64,000 nucleotides of DNA from Bryobacteraceae bacterium (GCA_019748195.1 JAIEPW010000014.1:1-64000), one strand, 5' to 3'. Numbered from the stretch's first letter, positions 50,280 to 60,945 are shown. Numbers and translations: made by a program. Notes: generated from the sequence alone by a model not told the origin.

Positions 50280-50984
50280 GTGGAAGCGCATGTGAACATC
50301 GGCCGTGGCGCGACCTTGGCGTTGCAAGGAGCCGTGCTGGTCTATGGCGGCACCGGTCAGGCGTTCTGCGTGTGGCATGAAGCCAAGCGGATCGACACCG
50401 GGCATCTGATGCTGGCTGAAGCTACGGCGTTAACGAAAGACTTCGTCCGACTTCTGACGGAAACGATGACTCCGCGTTTTGGCGCGGAGATCCTTCCCGC
50501 AAACGTTCTAGCCAAGGCAGAAGATACTACTGTTTGGTGGACGCCGGCCAGGGTTCGGCCGATGTTCTTCCGTAGCGGCCATGACTCCGGTGAATTGTCG
50601 GGCAAGCGATTCCCTCAACCTGCTCTCGTCTGGCGGATCCAGGGGAGCGATCTCTCGGTTCGTGCCCTGGCCCAGAATGCACGGCCGGAGGCCGGCAGGA
50701 AGCTCTACGTCGCGCCGTACTTCAATACCGATGGCGAAAATGGCAGCGTCTGCCAGGGTTCGATGCGTTCACCGGATGAGGCCGGAGTTGGAGCGATGCC
50801 GCTTTGGGAACAAGCGTTCTTTCAAAGCGCATTTACGCACCAATCGGGAAGCAGAAAGCTCACCTCGCACCCCGGCGGATTTCATGGGCTGTGGCGGAGC
50901 CTAGCTGGGAAGTCACGGTTCCCCGCAAAGTTCCTGGTTCCAGCAAATGAGACGCTGCTGGAGTTCGCGCGACGCGGAAACTGA
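50280..50984 (+). CDS. PRTRC system protein B
   Basis: A 234-aa protein fitting PRTRC B: GAVLVYGGTGQAFCVWHEA near the start, WWTPARVRPMFFRSGH in the middle and a C-terminal FTHQSGSRKLTSHPGGFHGL, LW-like, then FPAKFLVPA. The H-x-LT-x-HPGG block is the most diagnostic. GTG start at 50280 with GGGGGG upstream. It resumes the PRTRC cassette that stops at 36860. Confidence 0.8.
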   Translation: MEAHVNIGRGATLALQGAVLVYGGTGQAFCVWHEAKRIDTGHLMLAEATALTKDFVRLLTETMTPRFGAEILPANVLAKAEDTTVWWTPARVRPMFFRSGHDSGELSGKRFPQPALVWRIQGSDLSVRALAQNARPEAGRKLYVAPYFNTDGENGSVCQGSMRSPDEAGVGAMPLWEQAFFQSAFTHQSGSRKLTSHPGGFHGLWRSLAGKSRFPAKFLVPANETLLEFARRGN

Positions 50985-50995
50985 TAGGGGGTGTC

Positions 50996-51817
50996 ATGTT
51001 GCACCGTATCCACCCGAATTTGTTGCAACGGACCGTGAAGGTGCTCGTCATCGGTTGCGGCGGAAACGGGAGTGCATTCATCGGCGGCCTTCCGTACTTG
51101 CATCAAGCGGTGCTCGTCGCGGGCCATCCTGGCGGCCTGGACGTGACCCTGATTGACGGCGATGTGATCTCGCCGACCAACTGCGTTCGCCAGCCATTCA
51201 GCCGCGCGGAGATCGGACTGCACAAGGCCGTCGTGATGATCAGCCGGATCAATTTATTCTGGGGTTTCACTTGGCGAGCGGTTCCGGAGTACGTGACACC
51301 CAAGACCGACCTGGGCCGGTTCGACATCGTGGTGGGCTGCGTGGATACACGCGCGGCGCGGCGGACAATCCAGGAGGGAATCTCCGGCCGGCGCAACGGA
51401 GTCGCGTACCACCTCGATCTTGGCAACTCGGCCGACAGCGGCCAGTTCGTGCTCGGCGAGCCCTGGAACTATCGCAACCGCCAAGCGACGAACCGGCTGA
51501 GAACCGCGGGCGAGTTGTTCCCGGAATTGCTGGAAGCGACGCTGGATGCGAACGACGGTCCGAGCTGCAGCGCGCTGGAGGCAATCGAACGCCAGGAGCC
51601 ATACGTGAACGCTGTACTCGCTCAACATTCACTGGCCTTGCTTGCGCGGCTGTTTCGTTACGGGCAGATCGAGCACCATGGCGCATTCGTCAGCGTTGCC
51701 CAGAGCCGTGTTCAACCGATTCCGATCGATCCCGCCCTATGGAAGCGAATGCGGCGGCGGGGGCGCGCCTTCACTGAAGCAAGCCGGTCGCCGGAGGCTC
51801 ATCCAGAAGCAGCCTAG
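50996..51817 (+). CDS. PRTRC system ThiF-family protein
   Basis: A 273-aa ThiF/E1-like protein: VLVIGCGGNGSAFIGGLPYL (nucleotide loop), VTLIDGDVISPTNCVRQPF and IVVGCVDTRAARRTIQE. These match the PRTRC ThiF protein, which lacks a clear E1 catalytic Cys. It follows PRTRC B by 11 bp. Its end overlaps, convergently, a small minus-strand gene by 47 bp. Confidence 0.85.
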   Translation: MLHRIHPNLLQRTVKVLVIGCGGNGSAFIGGLPYLHQAVLVAGHPGGLDVTLIDGDVISPTNCVRQPFSRAEIGLHKAVVMISRINLFWGFTWRAVPEYVTPKTDLGRFDIVVGCVDTRAARRTIQEGISGRRNGVAYHLDLGNSADSGQFVLGEPWNYRNRQATNRLRTAGELFPELLEATLDANDGPSCSALEAIERQEPYVNAVLAQHSLALLARLFRYGQIEHHGAFVSVAQSRVQPIPIDPALWKRMRRRGRAFTEASRSPEAHPEAA

Positions 51818-51977
51818 AGAGATCTTCGCAGTTGATGCCGATCAGGTCACCTGCTGCATTGCAGTCGGATGGGAACTCCTCGTCCAGGACAACTCGAAGT
51901 CCGTCGGGGTGCTCCCGGATCAAGATCTCTTTCACTTCTTCCGTCATCGGCGACGGAGGCGGCGCGAACCATTTCAT
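51771..51977 (-). CDS. Small acidic hypothetical protein
   Basis: A 68-aa protein (MTEEVKEILIREHPDGLRVV ... LSRLLLDEPPATG). AAGGAG lies 7 nt before the ATG at 51977, so it is likely translated. It is downstream of the J-domain-like gene on the same strand (13 bp gap). No family recognised. Confidence 0.55.
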   Translation of the reverse strand: MKWFAPPPSPMTEEVKEILIREHPDGLRVVLDEEFPSDCNAAGDLIGINCEDLSRLLLDEPPATGLLQ

Positions 51978-51989
51978 GTCTCGATCTCC

Positions 51990-53474
51990 TTACTCCAAGG
52001 CTTCCACGTAGTCGGCTTTTTCGCCCGCGAGCTTCAGTATGGATGCGAGCCAGCGCTTCTTCCGCTTGCCGCGCACCACGCGGCCAACGAAACCTAGGTC
52101 CGAAGCGCGATTCGCGCGGTTGTGACGGATGTCGTCACGAGTGACGCCGCCGTATCGCCGCATGAAGGCATCGAGCGATTTCGGCTTGGCGAAAACGTAG
52201 GTTGCGTGCCCGGCTTGGGGAATCTCCGCAACGATCACGTTCGGCAACACGAATAGGAACTCGCGTCCGAACAGATACCAGGTCGTCGCTCGGCGCCGAA
52301 GCTGGTCGAAGTAGTAGGCATCGAAATCCGCGTGCCAAGCGACGTGCTGCGGCTTCAGCGCGGGCGAAACCGCGAGTTCATCGAACCATCGTTGAACAGT
52401 CGAATGCTCCACTGGTTGCCTCTCGATTTCCTCCCTTATGCGTTGGACCACGTCCGCATGTTCGCCAAGCAGATAATGGATCGCCCGTGCACGAGCAACA
52501 TCCTCGCCCAGGTTCTCCGCCACCTTCACTCTCAGTCTGGACGGAAGGGCAGTGAGCCACTTGCGCAGCTTCCATTCGCCGCTCGTGAACTGATATTTGC
52601 CGGACTGGACGAATGCGGCATCCACTTCGATTCGACTCTTGAGCCATTGCCGCCACTGGTTCCAGGTGAGATCCCACTGCAGACCGCCGAGCAACCCCGC
52701 ATCCAAAGACACCTCGATGCGGCGGCGCGGATCGCGGCAGACGATTCGGTCGGCCAGGAACTCGCATTGGCGAAGGAGCACCGAGAATATTCGCAGCTTC
52801 ACTTCTGGCCGGAAAGCGAGAATAGCGTTCGCGAAGAAAGCGGTGCCGTCCTGGGAGAAATCTCCTTCGACAAGGATGAGGCCGAAGCCACCGTACGGAA
52901 ATATCGGTGCCGCGTCTCCGTCCGTGAGGAGCGCGTCATAACACTTCCGCAGGTCCGGATGGGCCAAGAGATTGAAGGCGCGTTCAGCAATCATGCCGTT
53001 GCTGGCTACCAGGGATGCGCTCAACTCAAGATTCTTCACGCGCCAGGCGATGCGTAAGGCGTCAATGGTCGACTCGGGGGAGCAGCCCAGGATGTCGTAG
53101 AGGGTTTGCAAATCGCTGGCTTGGTAAAAGTACCGCCGTAGCGCGTCGCCCGCGATGATGATGGTCTTTGGGCCGGTCGGGCAGTTCGCCGTTTCCGCCC
53201 TCACCATCCACTCACCGTTCTTGTTCTGCTTGGGCTGCGCCGCATATCCGATCGGAGCATGTAACCATCGCAGCTTCGCTCCCCGCATTTCGGCCACGAA
53301 ACCATCGGGACCTAGTTGGGCAATACGGTCGCCGGGGCGCAGGCGTCGTCCAAACAAGCTCGGCACGTCCAGGACCTGTTCCTCGGTTTGAATCCGCGCG
53401 ACCGCCGTTCCGTCGGTCGTGATGGTGCGGATCAAAGAGAAGTTTAGTGCTGGCGTCTCGACAGCGGTAGCCAC
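51990..53474 (-). CDS. Protein with degenerate J-like domain
   Basis: A 494-aa protein. Residues about 118-188 look like a J domain: LQTLYDILGCSPESTIDALR, then AERAFNLLAHPDLRKCYDALL. The HPD tripeptide that binds Hsp70 is missing from the expected loop. The rest has beta-rich segments (FPYGGFGLILVEGDFS) and a C-terminus ending in GKRKKRWLASILKLAG. It may be an element-encoded co-chaperone-like scaffold, but the missing HPD argues against Hsp70 stimulation. Confidence 0.6.
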   Translation of the reverse strand: MATAVETPALNFSLIRTITTDGTAVARIQTEEQVLDVPSLFGRRLRPGDRIAQLGPDGFVAEMRGAKLRWLHAPIGYAAQPKQNKNGEWMVRAETANCPTGPKTIIIAGDALRRYFYQASDLQTLYDILGCSPESTIDALRIAWRVKNLELSASLVASNGMIAERAFNLLAHPDLRKCYDALLTDGDAAPIFPYGGFGLILVEGDFSQDGTAFFANAILAFRPEVKLRIFSVLLRQCEFLADRIVCRDPRRRIEVSLDAGLLGGLQWDLTWNQWRQWLKSRIEVDAAFVQSGKYQFTSGEWKLRKWLTALPSRLRVKVAENLGEDVARARAIHYLLGEHADVVQRIREEIERQPVEHSTVQRWFDELAVSPALKPQHVAWHADFDAYYFDQLRRRATTWYLFGREFLFVLPNVIVAEIPQAGHATYVFAKPKSLDAFMRRYGGVTRDDIRHNRANRASDLGFVGRVVRGKRKKRWLASILKLAGEKADYVEALE

Positions 53475-53570
53475 GCCCCAAGAATACGGCTGATCGCCCG
53501 AATCTCAAAGGCAGTTTGGCGGGCAGACGGCAGCCAAGAACCCGCGTTCTATCGCGGCGCTCGAATGATG

Positions 53571-54422
53571 TCAGTTGGGTTTCCCATCCTCCCCGGCCTC
53601 TGACTCCAGAATGCGTTGGGCGAGTTTTTCTGCGTGATAATCAGCGACCACCGCACTCGTACCCAGCGAGGTGGCAATTCGTTTGCCCAATTCGGTCTTT
53701 GGCGTGTCGACGGGCTGATTGTTCCAAAGCCGTTCGCGCTCGTGCGTGACCGCCTTGAGCACCCGTTCACGTCCGTCTGGCCGGAAGCCTCCCGCCATGT
53801 CGGTAACGGCATCGTCATGGATTACATCTCTCAGTTTCGGGTAGCACGCCTCCCAAATCAAATCCCAGGTTTCTTCGCCAAATTCGGTCAACTCGATTTC
53901 GCCTTCATCGGTGAGGCGGAAATCGGCCTTGAACGAACTCAAAGCGTGGACTTGGCTTGGATGGGCACCCGCCCATTCATCTAGGGCGAAGATTGCTTCT
54001 CTTTTCGTTGAAGCTCCCACGATCGAGAAGTCCCCGTTGGGCCATCTGCACAGGTAGACGTCCGCCTCACTTTCGTCGAGGCTTTCCTCTTCGGGTTCAT
54101 CCGGCGTTAAATCGTCAAGGTCCAGTTCACCGAATTCCAGCGGTTGGGTCTGGTCAACTGCCGCGCACTCTTCCGCTGTGCACGTTACTTCCTGAATCTC
54201 GATTCCGGAACCGCCGAAGGCAGGATGAGTATGCAGCAATTCCATCAGCGCGTCGTCCGTTGTTTGAATTGCTTCTTCGGGCGTTAGTGGGTGATCGGTT
54301 CCGTCGGCGTCGATCAAGGAACACCCCGGGTGCCCGTAGAGGCTTCTTGCTCGCTCGATGATTTCGCCGCGGCTGGCGTCGTCGACCGTCAATACGATCT
54401 TGAGCTCATAGAAACGCTTCAC
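53571..54422 (-). CDS. Hypothetical acidic protein
   Basis: A 283-aa protein. The N-terminus (YELKIVLTVDDASRGEIIE) resembles a small alpha/beta domain; residues 100-135 are very acidic (DLTPDEPEEESLDESEADVY); the C-terminal half is helical. GTG at 54422 with GAGGG 6 nt upstream is the likely start, though a longer frame to 54458 is open. It is the last gene inside the element before the attachment site. Confidence 0.55.
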   Translation of the reverse strand: MKRFYELKIVLTVDDASRGEIIERARSLYGHPGCSLIDADGTDHPLTPEEAIQTTDDALMELLHTHPAFGGSGIEIQEVTCTAEECAAVDQTQPLEFGELDLDDLTPDEPEEESLDESEADVYLCRWPNGDFSIVGASTKREAIFALDEWAGAHPSQVHALSSFKADFRLTDEGEIELTEFGEETWDLIWEACYPKLRDVIHDDAVTDMAGGFRPDGRERVLKAVTHERERLWNNQPVDTPKTELGKRIATSLGTSAVVADYHAEKLAQRILESEAGEDGKPN

Positions 54423-54559
54423 GGGACACCCTCTTGGCTGAACTTTGCGCATCTCCATGCTAGCTGGGCCAGGCCATCCTAAGGGGGCGTAGCGGCGGGC
54501 AGGCGGCTTTCAGTCGTGGCACAAGCGAGCAACTGAGGCCCTGGACCCCGACGGTTCTT

Positions 54560-54579
54560 AGTGTGCCAGCAGTGTGCCA
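54560..54579 (+). repeat. AGTGTGCCA direct repeat near the attachment site
   Basis: AGTGTGCCA occurs at 54560-54568 and 54571-54579, an 11-bp period. It lies about 125-145 bp inside the element from the tRNA core. Such short spaced repeats beside an attachment core are typical arm-type sites of tyrosine recombinases. The rest of 54423-54704 shows no gene. Confidence 0.4.
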
Positions 54580-54704
54580 ACTCCCCCAAACTGGCCAAAT
54601 CGCTGACCAACGCAAAAACAGACGTTGCTTCGCAAACTCATGAAGAGACGGGGGTTATGGAAGCAATGGAAAATCTGAAAAACAAGCGCAGACCCCCTAA
54701 AAAA

Positions 54705-55707
<1,003 letters not shown>

Positions 55708-55727
<20 letters not shown>

Positions 55728-56007
55728 TGAGAAGCTTGAAGGCTATTCCCGCAAGTTTGTCCCGAACGTCTTCGGGCATACCCTTAAGATCGCCGGGCTC
55801 TGCCGCAAGAAACGTAAGTAAGCTCATTGGAATGCCCAGGGCGGTAGCGATTTTCTCCGCCACTGAGATCGGCAGGTCTCGATCGCCCTTCTCGATCAAC
55901 GAGATGTAGGAAGGCGACAGCTTAACTTTCTGTGCCAGATCGTCCTGCGACATGCCTTGATTCGTCCTGCACAGCCTGATCGCCCTGCCTAACGTTTCTC
56001 TGTTCAT
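55708..56007 (-). CDS. XRE-family regulator of the retron
   Basis: A 99-aa Cro/C1-type protein: LGRAIRLCRTNQGMSQDDLA, KVKLSPSYISLIEKGDRDLP and SVAEKIATALGIPMSLLTFL. It sits between the small helical ORF and the RT and overlaps the RT start. Retrons with an XRE-type HTH partner form one of the described retron classes (type VI from memory), where the HTH protein is the likely effector or regulator. Confidence 0.8.
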
Positions 56008-56042
56008 TCATGAGTCCAAATGTGGAACTGTAGTCTGTTGCA

Positions 56043-56297
56043 TCACCCACGATAGAGCTTGAGCAACTCTGCCGCGGCCAGCGCCACCTCACAGAACCGA
56101 CCTGCAAGTTGCAGGCCATCGTCGATGAGTGACGAGACCGCTGCTTCATCGTCCGCTATCGATTCGATCTGCTCTAAGCGCCTCACGACGCTGTCGAACA
56201 GAACAATAACGCCGGGATCCAGGTTGTCAGGCAACCGTGCTCGAACATCGTGCATGTCTTGGGCACAGCCTCTGATTATGGTGAATATTATCTCCAT
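56043..56297 (-). CDS. Small helical retron accessory protein
   Basis: An 84-aa protein with helices MEIIFTIIRGCAQDMHDVRA, VIVLFDSVVRRLEQIES and LQLAGRFCEVALAAAELL. AAGGAGG lies 11 nt before the ATG at 56297. It is first in the retron operon, between the candidate RNA and the XRE gene. No family recognised; it could be part of the retron toxin or antitoxin unit. Confidence 0.6.
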   Translation of the reverse strand: MEIIFTIIRGCAQDMHDVRARLPDNLDPGVIVLFDSVVRRLEQIESIADDEAAVSSLIDDGLQLAGRFCEVALAAAELLKLYRG

Positions 56298-56432
56298 AAC
56301 AACGAACGCCTCCTTTGGCGTCCCGCTGTCAAACGCAACAGAGGAGGGAAAACGGCACAACCCGAACCCCACAGACTACGTCCAAAAGCGCGAAGCGCAC
56401 CCGCTGCTACTGATACAAGCAAGCAACTGGTT

Positions 56433-56630
56433 TGTCTTTCCGACCTGCAGCGTCGTCGCAGAGCAAGCCGACGTTTGCCTTGCCTGGACTTTTCTGCTGC
56501 CGCCGAGAGGTCCCATTGCTGGAACCGACCCCGTGAAGACAGCCGGGGTCGTGGTGTACGCCTCTGTTACTCAACAACATCCACTTGAAGTTTTCAAAGA
56601 GCCTGTAGGCGATTCGCCTACCCAAAGACA
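56433..56630 (-). ncRNA. Candidate retron msr-msd RNA
   Basis: Upstream of the retron genes, read leftward: TGTCTTT (56624-56630) is complementary to AAAGACA (56433-56439), a possible a1/a2 pair. Between them are a perfect hairpin GTAGGCG-AAT-CGCCTAC (56605-56621), a second TTGAA/TTCAA hairpin (56585-56597) and a long arm with CGACCCCG/CGGGGTCG (56526-56551) inside AGAGG/CCTCT (56561-56565 with 56506-56510). This resembles msr hairpins followed by an msd stem. The predicted promoter places transcription start at or just inside a1, so the exact ends are uncertain. Confidence 0.45.
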
Positions 56631-56658
56631 GAGTACGCCAGGAATGTTTGGTTGTCAA
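56630..56658 (-). promoter_or_regulatory. Promoter of the retron operon
   Basis: TTGACA (56653-56658), 17 bp, TACTCT (56630-56635), reading leftward. The -35 is perfect and the spacing ideal; the -10 is weak. It would drive the candidate RNA, the small ORF, the XRE gene and the RT as one transcript. Confidence 0.5.
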
Positions 56659-56849
56659 GAAAATTCACTGATAGTCAACAGCACGTTGGACGACGGTCTC
56701 GTAGTCCTTGTGCCGACGCTCCACCGGCATGGCTCGGTCTGTCAGCCCGTCACACATTCGCCCGACGTGGCGACCGTTATCCCTCGCTTCCTGCTGCTGC
56801 TCCTGGCCTTTGGCGCCGCCACGGCAACCCCCGGCGATGTCGCGCCGTG

Positions 56850-57007
56850 CCGTCTCCGGTCCAGTCGCGCAGGGGCAATACAAGGGTCTGGATCAGATCA
56901 ACCTGGGCTCGCTTCCCCTGCGCGTCGGTCTCTGCCGCAGGAAAATCGTGATCCGGCAAGGGGAGGCGACCCTTAACATCACCAACGTCACTTTCCGAAC
57001 GCAGTGA
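56850..57007 (+). pseudogene. TIGR03437-like C-terminal fragment
   Basis: The + frame reads SGPVAQGQYKGLDQINLGSL, then KIVIRQGEATLNITNVTFRT to a stop at 57005-57007. The GLDQIN block followed by a beta strand and an N-x-x-x-F end is typical of the TIGR03437 domain at the C-terminus of many Solibacter-type proteins. No upstream domain remains in frame, so it is a gene remnant between the retron and the chromosome. The stretch 56660-56850 holds nothing else recognisable. Confidence 0.5.
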
Positions 57008-57017
57008 AGGTGCTTGC

Positions 57018-57314
57018 CTAACCGCCGGCGATCGCCCCCACCACCAGAAACGGCTCCTTGCCGGACACCACCGCCTGCGGGAGCGGCGTTGCGGCGGGTT
57101 CGTGCGATAAATCCTCACCGCAGGCAAAGAAGCGTACGAAGGGGCGGCGGATGAGGGTCTGCTGATCGCGAATGGTGCCGCGCAGCGGCGGATACCGCTC
57201 CTCCAGGCTCGTGAGCAGCGAGCCGATGGTCGCCGGAGGCGGAACCGCGATCTCCACTTCCGCTGGCGATCCGGCCAGCGTCCGCAGATGATGCGGCAGG
57301 ATCACGCGGATCAC
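57018..57314 (-). CDS. MoaD/ThiS-like ubiquitin-fold protein
   Basis: A 98-aa protein with a beta-grasp pattern: [45 protein letters not shown] and the end VVGAIAGG. The C-terminal Gly-Gly is the thiocarboxylate site of MoaD/ThiS proteins. It overlaps the BNR-repeat gene by 4 nt; this pair recurs in many bacteria and its role is unclear. Confidence 0.82.
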   Translation of the reverse strand: MIRVILPHHLRTLAGSPAEVEIAVPPPATIGSLLTSLEERYPPLRGTIRDQQTLIRRPFVRFFACGEDLSHEPAATPLPQAVVSGKEPFLVVGAIAGG

Positions 57315-58426
57315 GGAAGCGTCTGCACCTCGACGGACAACACCGGCGGCAGATCGCGAACGATCGCCTTCCAGTTGTCGCCTCCATCGGAGGAGGCGTA
57401 CACCTGGCCACCCGTGGTTCCGAAGTAAATCCCGCAGGAATCGAGCTTATCCACAGCCATGGCGTCGCGCAGGACATTGACGTAGCAATCCTGCTGGGGC
57501 AGTCCGTTCTCCAGGGCCTGCCATTCGTTGCCGCCGGTGCGGCTGCGATAGACGCGCAGCCTGCCGTCCGGAGGGTAATGCTCGGAGTCGCTCTGGATCG
57601 GGACCACGTAGACCGTCTCCGGCTCATGCGCGTGAACGTCGATGACGAAGCCGAAGTCCGTGGGCAGGTTGCCGCTGATCTCGCGCCAGTTCTCGCCCGC
57701 GTCATCGCTGCGCATCACATCCCAGTGCTTCTGCATGAACAGCACGTCCGGACGCGAGGGATGCATCGCCATGTGATGCACGCAATGGCCGACTTCCGCC
57801 TCGGGATCGGGGATGTACTGCGAGCGGAGGCCGCGGTTGATCGGCTTCCACGTCCCGCCCCCGTCGTCGGACCGGAACGCACCCGCCGCGGAGATCGCAA
57901 TGTAGATGCGTTCCCGGTTGACCGGATCGAGCAGGATGGTGTGCAGGCACATGCCCCCGGCGCCGGGTTGCCAGTTCGGTCCGGACCCGTGGCGGCGCAG
58001 TCCCGGAAGCTCGCTCCAGGTCTGGCCCGCATCGGAGGAGCGGAAGATCGCCGCGTCCTCCACGCCCGCGTAGACGGTGTCCGGATCGTCGAGCGAAGGC
58101 TCGAAGTGCCAGGCTCGCTTGAATTCCCAAGGATGGGGCGTGCCGTCGTACCACTGATGGGTCCCGGCGTCGCCATCGTAGGCGAACTGGTTGCCCGCCG
58201 GCTCCCAGGTCTTGCCGCCGTCATTGGAGCGCTGCACCACCTGGCCGAACCAGCCGCTGCTCTGGGAGGCGTAAATGCGATTGGGGTCCGCCGGCGACCC
58301 CTTCATGTGGTAGATCTCCCACCCGCCAAAGAACGGGCCGTTGACCTCCCATTTCTCGCGTTTTGCGTCCGCGGTTAGAACGAACGCGCCCTTGCGTGTT
58401 CCCACCAGCACTCGAACATTGCTCAT
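57311..58426 (-). CDS. BNR/sialidase-like beta-propeller protein
   Basis: A 371-aa protein with repeated Asp-box motifs ([55 protein letters not shown]), the S-x-D-x-G-x-T-W pattern of BNR propellers. There is no signal peptide, so it is probably cytoplasmic. The family includes exo-alpha-sialidase-like annotations, but catalytic residues of true sialidases are not visible. Confidence 0.85.
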   Translation of the reverse strand: MSNVRVLVGTRKGAFVLTADAKREKWEVNGPFFGGWEIYHMKGSPADPNRIYASQSSGWFGQVVQRSNDGGKTWEPAGNQFAYDGDAGTHQWYDGTPHPWEFKRAWHFEPSLDDPDTVYAGVEDAAIFRSSDAGQTWSELPGLRRHGSGPNWQPGAGGMCLHTILLDPVNRERIYIAISAAGAFRSDDGGGTWKPINRGLRSQYIPDPEAEVGHCVHHMAMHPSRPDVLFMQKHWDVMRSDDAGENWREISGNLPTDFGFVIDVHAHEPETVYVVPIQSDSEHYPPDGRLRVYRSRTGGNEWQALENGLPQQDCYVNVLRDAMAVDKLDSCGIYFGTTGGQVYASSDGGDNWKAIVRDLPPVLSVEVQTLP

Positions 58427-58530
58427 CGCCCGGTTCCTCGTGTCTTGCGATTCCGAATCCTCAACATAACATCAAAGGAACTCGGAGCGACGAGGGAACG
58501 GGCCGGCGCGGGGAGGTGTTTTGCGAGGAT

Positions 58531-59163
58531 CTATCGGACTTCCACCTGGGTGACCTCGCCGTTGGCCAGGCGCACCGTGCCGAGCGTCCGGCCGGCGGCG
58601 GTGTAGCGGTAGATTTCCGTCAGCTTGCCGTCCTCGACCATGGAGATCTTGGACGCGGGGGCGCCAAGACGCGTCACGACGTCGCTGCGCTTGTTGCCGA
58701 CCGCGATCTGCGCCAGTGTCTCCGGCGTCGCGCGGATCAGCGGCCGCGGCGGCGGCAGCACGGCGACATAGCGGAAGTTGTTCTGAACGGAGGCCGGCGG
58801 TTCCGGTACACCGGGGTCATAACTGGCGGAATCACGCGGCGGCTGCTTGACCGCGGGCGCGGGCCGGGACGCCGTCGCCACGGCCAGCGGCCTTGGCGTT
58901 TCGACCGCGGCTTCCTTCTTCACAATCTCCTTGGTAATCCCGACCTCGATCAGCGACTTTCTGGCCGCGCCCTGGTCGGCGGCCTTTTTTGTGGCCACAT
59001 CGAGCTTGCTGAAGACGTTCGTGACGGAGGGCTGCAGCTTCTTCGCGGCCGCGGCCCCGGCCGTCGATCCCGCCGCCGACACGGCGTATTCGGTCATCGC
59101 CTGGCCGATCGCGATGGCGGGAAGGAAAGCCCCCAAAGCTAGTACGTTGCGCCTGATGGTCAT
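58531..59163 (-). CDS. Secreted protein with SmpA/OmlA-like C-terminus
   Basis: A 210-aa protein with an N-terminal signal sequence (MTIRRNVLALGAFLPAIAIG), an Ala/Lys-rich helical part, a Pro-rich linker and a C-terminal domain (IAVGNKRSDVVTRLGAPASK, then YRYTAAGRTLGTVRLANGEV) like BamE/SmpA. It lies between the BNR gene and the divergent hydroxylase gene. Probably periplasmic. Confidence 0.65.
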   Translation of the reverse strand: MTIRRNVLALGAFLPAIAIGQAMTEYAVSAAGSTAGAAAAKKLQPSVTNVFSKLDVATKKAADQGAARKSLIEVGITKEIVKKEAAVETPRPLAVATASRPAPAVKQPPRDSASYDPGVPEPPASVQNNFRYVAVLPPPRPLIRATPETLAQIAVGNKRSDVVTRLGAPASKISMVEDGKLTEIYRYTAAGRTLGTVRLANGEVTQVEVR

Positions 59164-59306
59164 ATATCTCACCTGAAATCAATAATATCCATGTTTCGTC
59201 CCGTCTACCAGACGGAGAGAAGCCTGAGGCAGCCGCGTAATTCACCCGAGCACCACGTGAACGTGGTGCGCTTTCGTGTACAATCAGGCTAAGGAGGTGC
59301 GTGCTT

Positions 59307-60224
59307 ATGGCTAGCCTTACGTCCGCTCCGGGCCTGACCACCAACGAGGCGCCTTTCATTGAACAGGTTCGCCACGAGGGGCAGTTGTACATCCACCAGC
59401 CTTACGAACTCTATTCGGAAGAGAATCACGAGGCGTGGCGGCGGCTTTACAGCCGAATGAAGCCGCGGTGGGAGCGCTACGCCAACGAACACTTCCTGCG
59501 GGGCATCGATTCGCTTTGCCTGGAAGCGGAGCGGGTTCCGCGCCTGGAGGACGTGAATCGTTTTCTGGATCCGCTGACCGGCTTCAAGGCCAAGGCGGTG
59601 AGCGGCTATGTGCCTTCTTTCCTGTTCTTCGATTGCCTGCGGAACCGGGAATTCCCGACAACCATCACCATTCGCCGGTCCGATCGCCTGGACTACCTGC
59701 CGGAGCCTGACATCTTCCACGACATCGCCGGACACGTCCCGATGCACACGGACAAGGCGTTCGCCGATACCTTGGTCCGGTTCGGCGAGTGCGCGCACAC
59801 GGCCGCGGAGATCGTCTCCGCCATTCCGGACGAGCCGGAGCGCCTGGTACGGCTCACCAGCATCATGAAAGCCATGGCGCGGTTTTTCTGGTTCACGGTG
59901 GAGTTCGGCTTGATGCGCTCACGGGAAGGCGGCCTGAGGGTCTACGGCAGCGGGTTGCTATCCAGCTATGGGGAAATCGCGCATGCCATCGAATCGCCGG
60001 AAGTACAGCGTCACCCGATTCAGTTGGAATGGGTGGTGAACCAGGCGTTCGAGATCGATCATTACCAGCCGCTGTTGTTTATCGTGGACAGCTTCGACCA
60101 TCTGTTCTACCTGGTCGGCCGGCTGGAAGACATGATGAAAAAGGGCAAACTGAACAACGTCGCTCCCTGCGAGCCTTCGGTGAACGAAACCGATCTCCGG
60201 AGCTTCCTGCGGGCGGCTGCCTGA
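59307..60224 (+). CDS. phhA: Phenylalanine 4-monooxygenase
   Basis: A 305-aa aromatic amino acid hydroxylase. The iron ligands are His138 and His143 in FHDIAGHVPMH and Glu199 in WFTVEFGLM. Further family blocks are YLPEPDIF and YGSGLLSSYGEI. It hydroxylates phenylalanine to tyrosine using tetrahydropterin and oxygen. AAGGAGG at 59291-59297 favours the ATG at 59307 over GTG 59301. The size fits monomeric bacterial enzymes. Confidence 0.94.
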   Translation: MASLTSAPGLTTNEAPFIEQVRHEGQLYIHQPYELYSEENHEAWRRLYSRMKPRWERYANEHFLRGIDSLCLEAERVPRLEDVNRFLDPLTGFKAKAVSGYVPSFLFFDCLRNREFPTTITIRRSDRLDYLPEPDIFHDIAGHVPMHTDKAFADTLVRFGECAHTAAEIVSAIPDEPERLVRLTSIMKAMARFFWFTVEFGLMRSREGGLRVYGSGLLSSYGEIAHAIESPEVQRHPIQLEWVVNQAFEIDHYQPLLFIVDSFDHLFYLVGRLEDMMKKGKLNNVAPCEPSVNETDLRSFLRAAA

Positions 60225-60945
60225 ACCTGGTCAGCAGGCCCTGGCATCGGTCACGGCGCTGAACGGCTGCGGTCGCGGGGTGATCGGTTCCAGGGCCACC
60301 TCGTCGGCGGGCCAGAGTTGAGGAGCATTGCGAGCCTTCCGGCCGGCGCGCTGATAATCGCGAAGGCTGCGGTGCATGAGTTCGGCCACGATCGGAAGCG
60401 CTTGCTGGCGGGCCATGCCGGCGCGCCGTAAATGGACCACCGCGGCGTCCAACAGCGGCAGCAGCCCTTGCGACGACATCCAGATTCCGGCGCGGTACAG
60501 GTCCTTGTGCGAGGCGTCGATCTCGATCAGCCGGGTTCGCGCCTCGCCCAGCAGGCGCGCGAGGTCCCGGACGGCGTCGCGGTCACCTTCGACCACAAAG
60601 CGCTCCTCACGGAGATCGCCCAGGGAATCGAGTGACGCCACCCGCGCTCCCAATCGCGCCAAACGCTGCAGCGTCCGGCTGTCGCGGGCCCGGCAGCACA
60701 GGATCACGGTGCGGCCGGCCCACTCCAGGCTGCTGGCGGCGAGCTCGTCGACCGTACGGTCGAGAATCCGTTCCGGCACGGCGAGGAGAATGATTTTCGA
60801 GCGAGCGAGGTCGCTGTATTCGCGAACCGCGAAACCGGATCGCAAGGTATTCGCGAGCCTGCTCGCCACCCGAAACGAGGGCGCCTTCACAGGGCCAAGC
60901 TGCTCCCGGAGCTTGGGGATTCGCGCCAGGCACGACCGGCTGACG

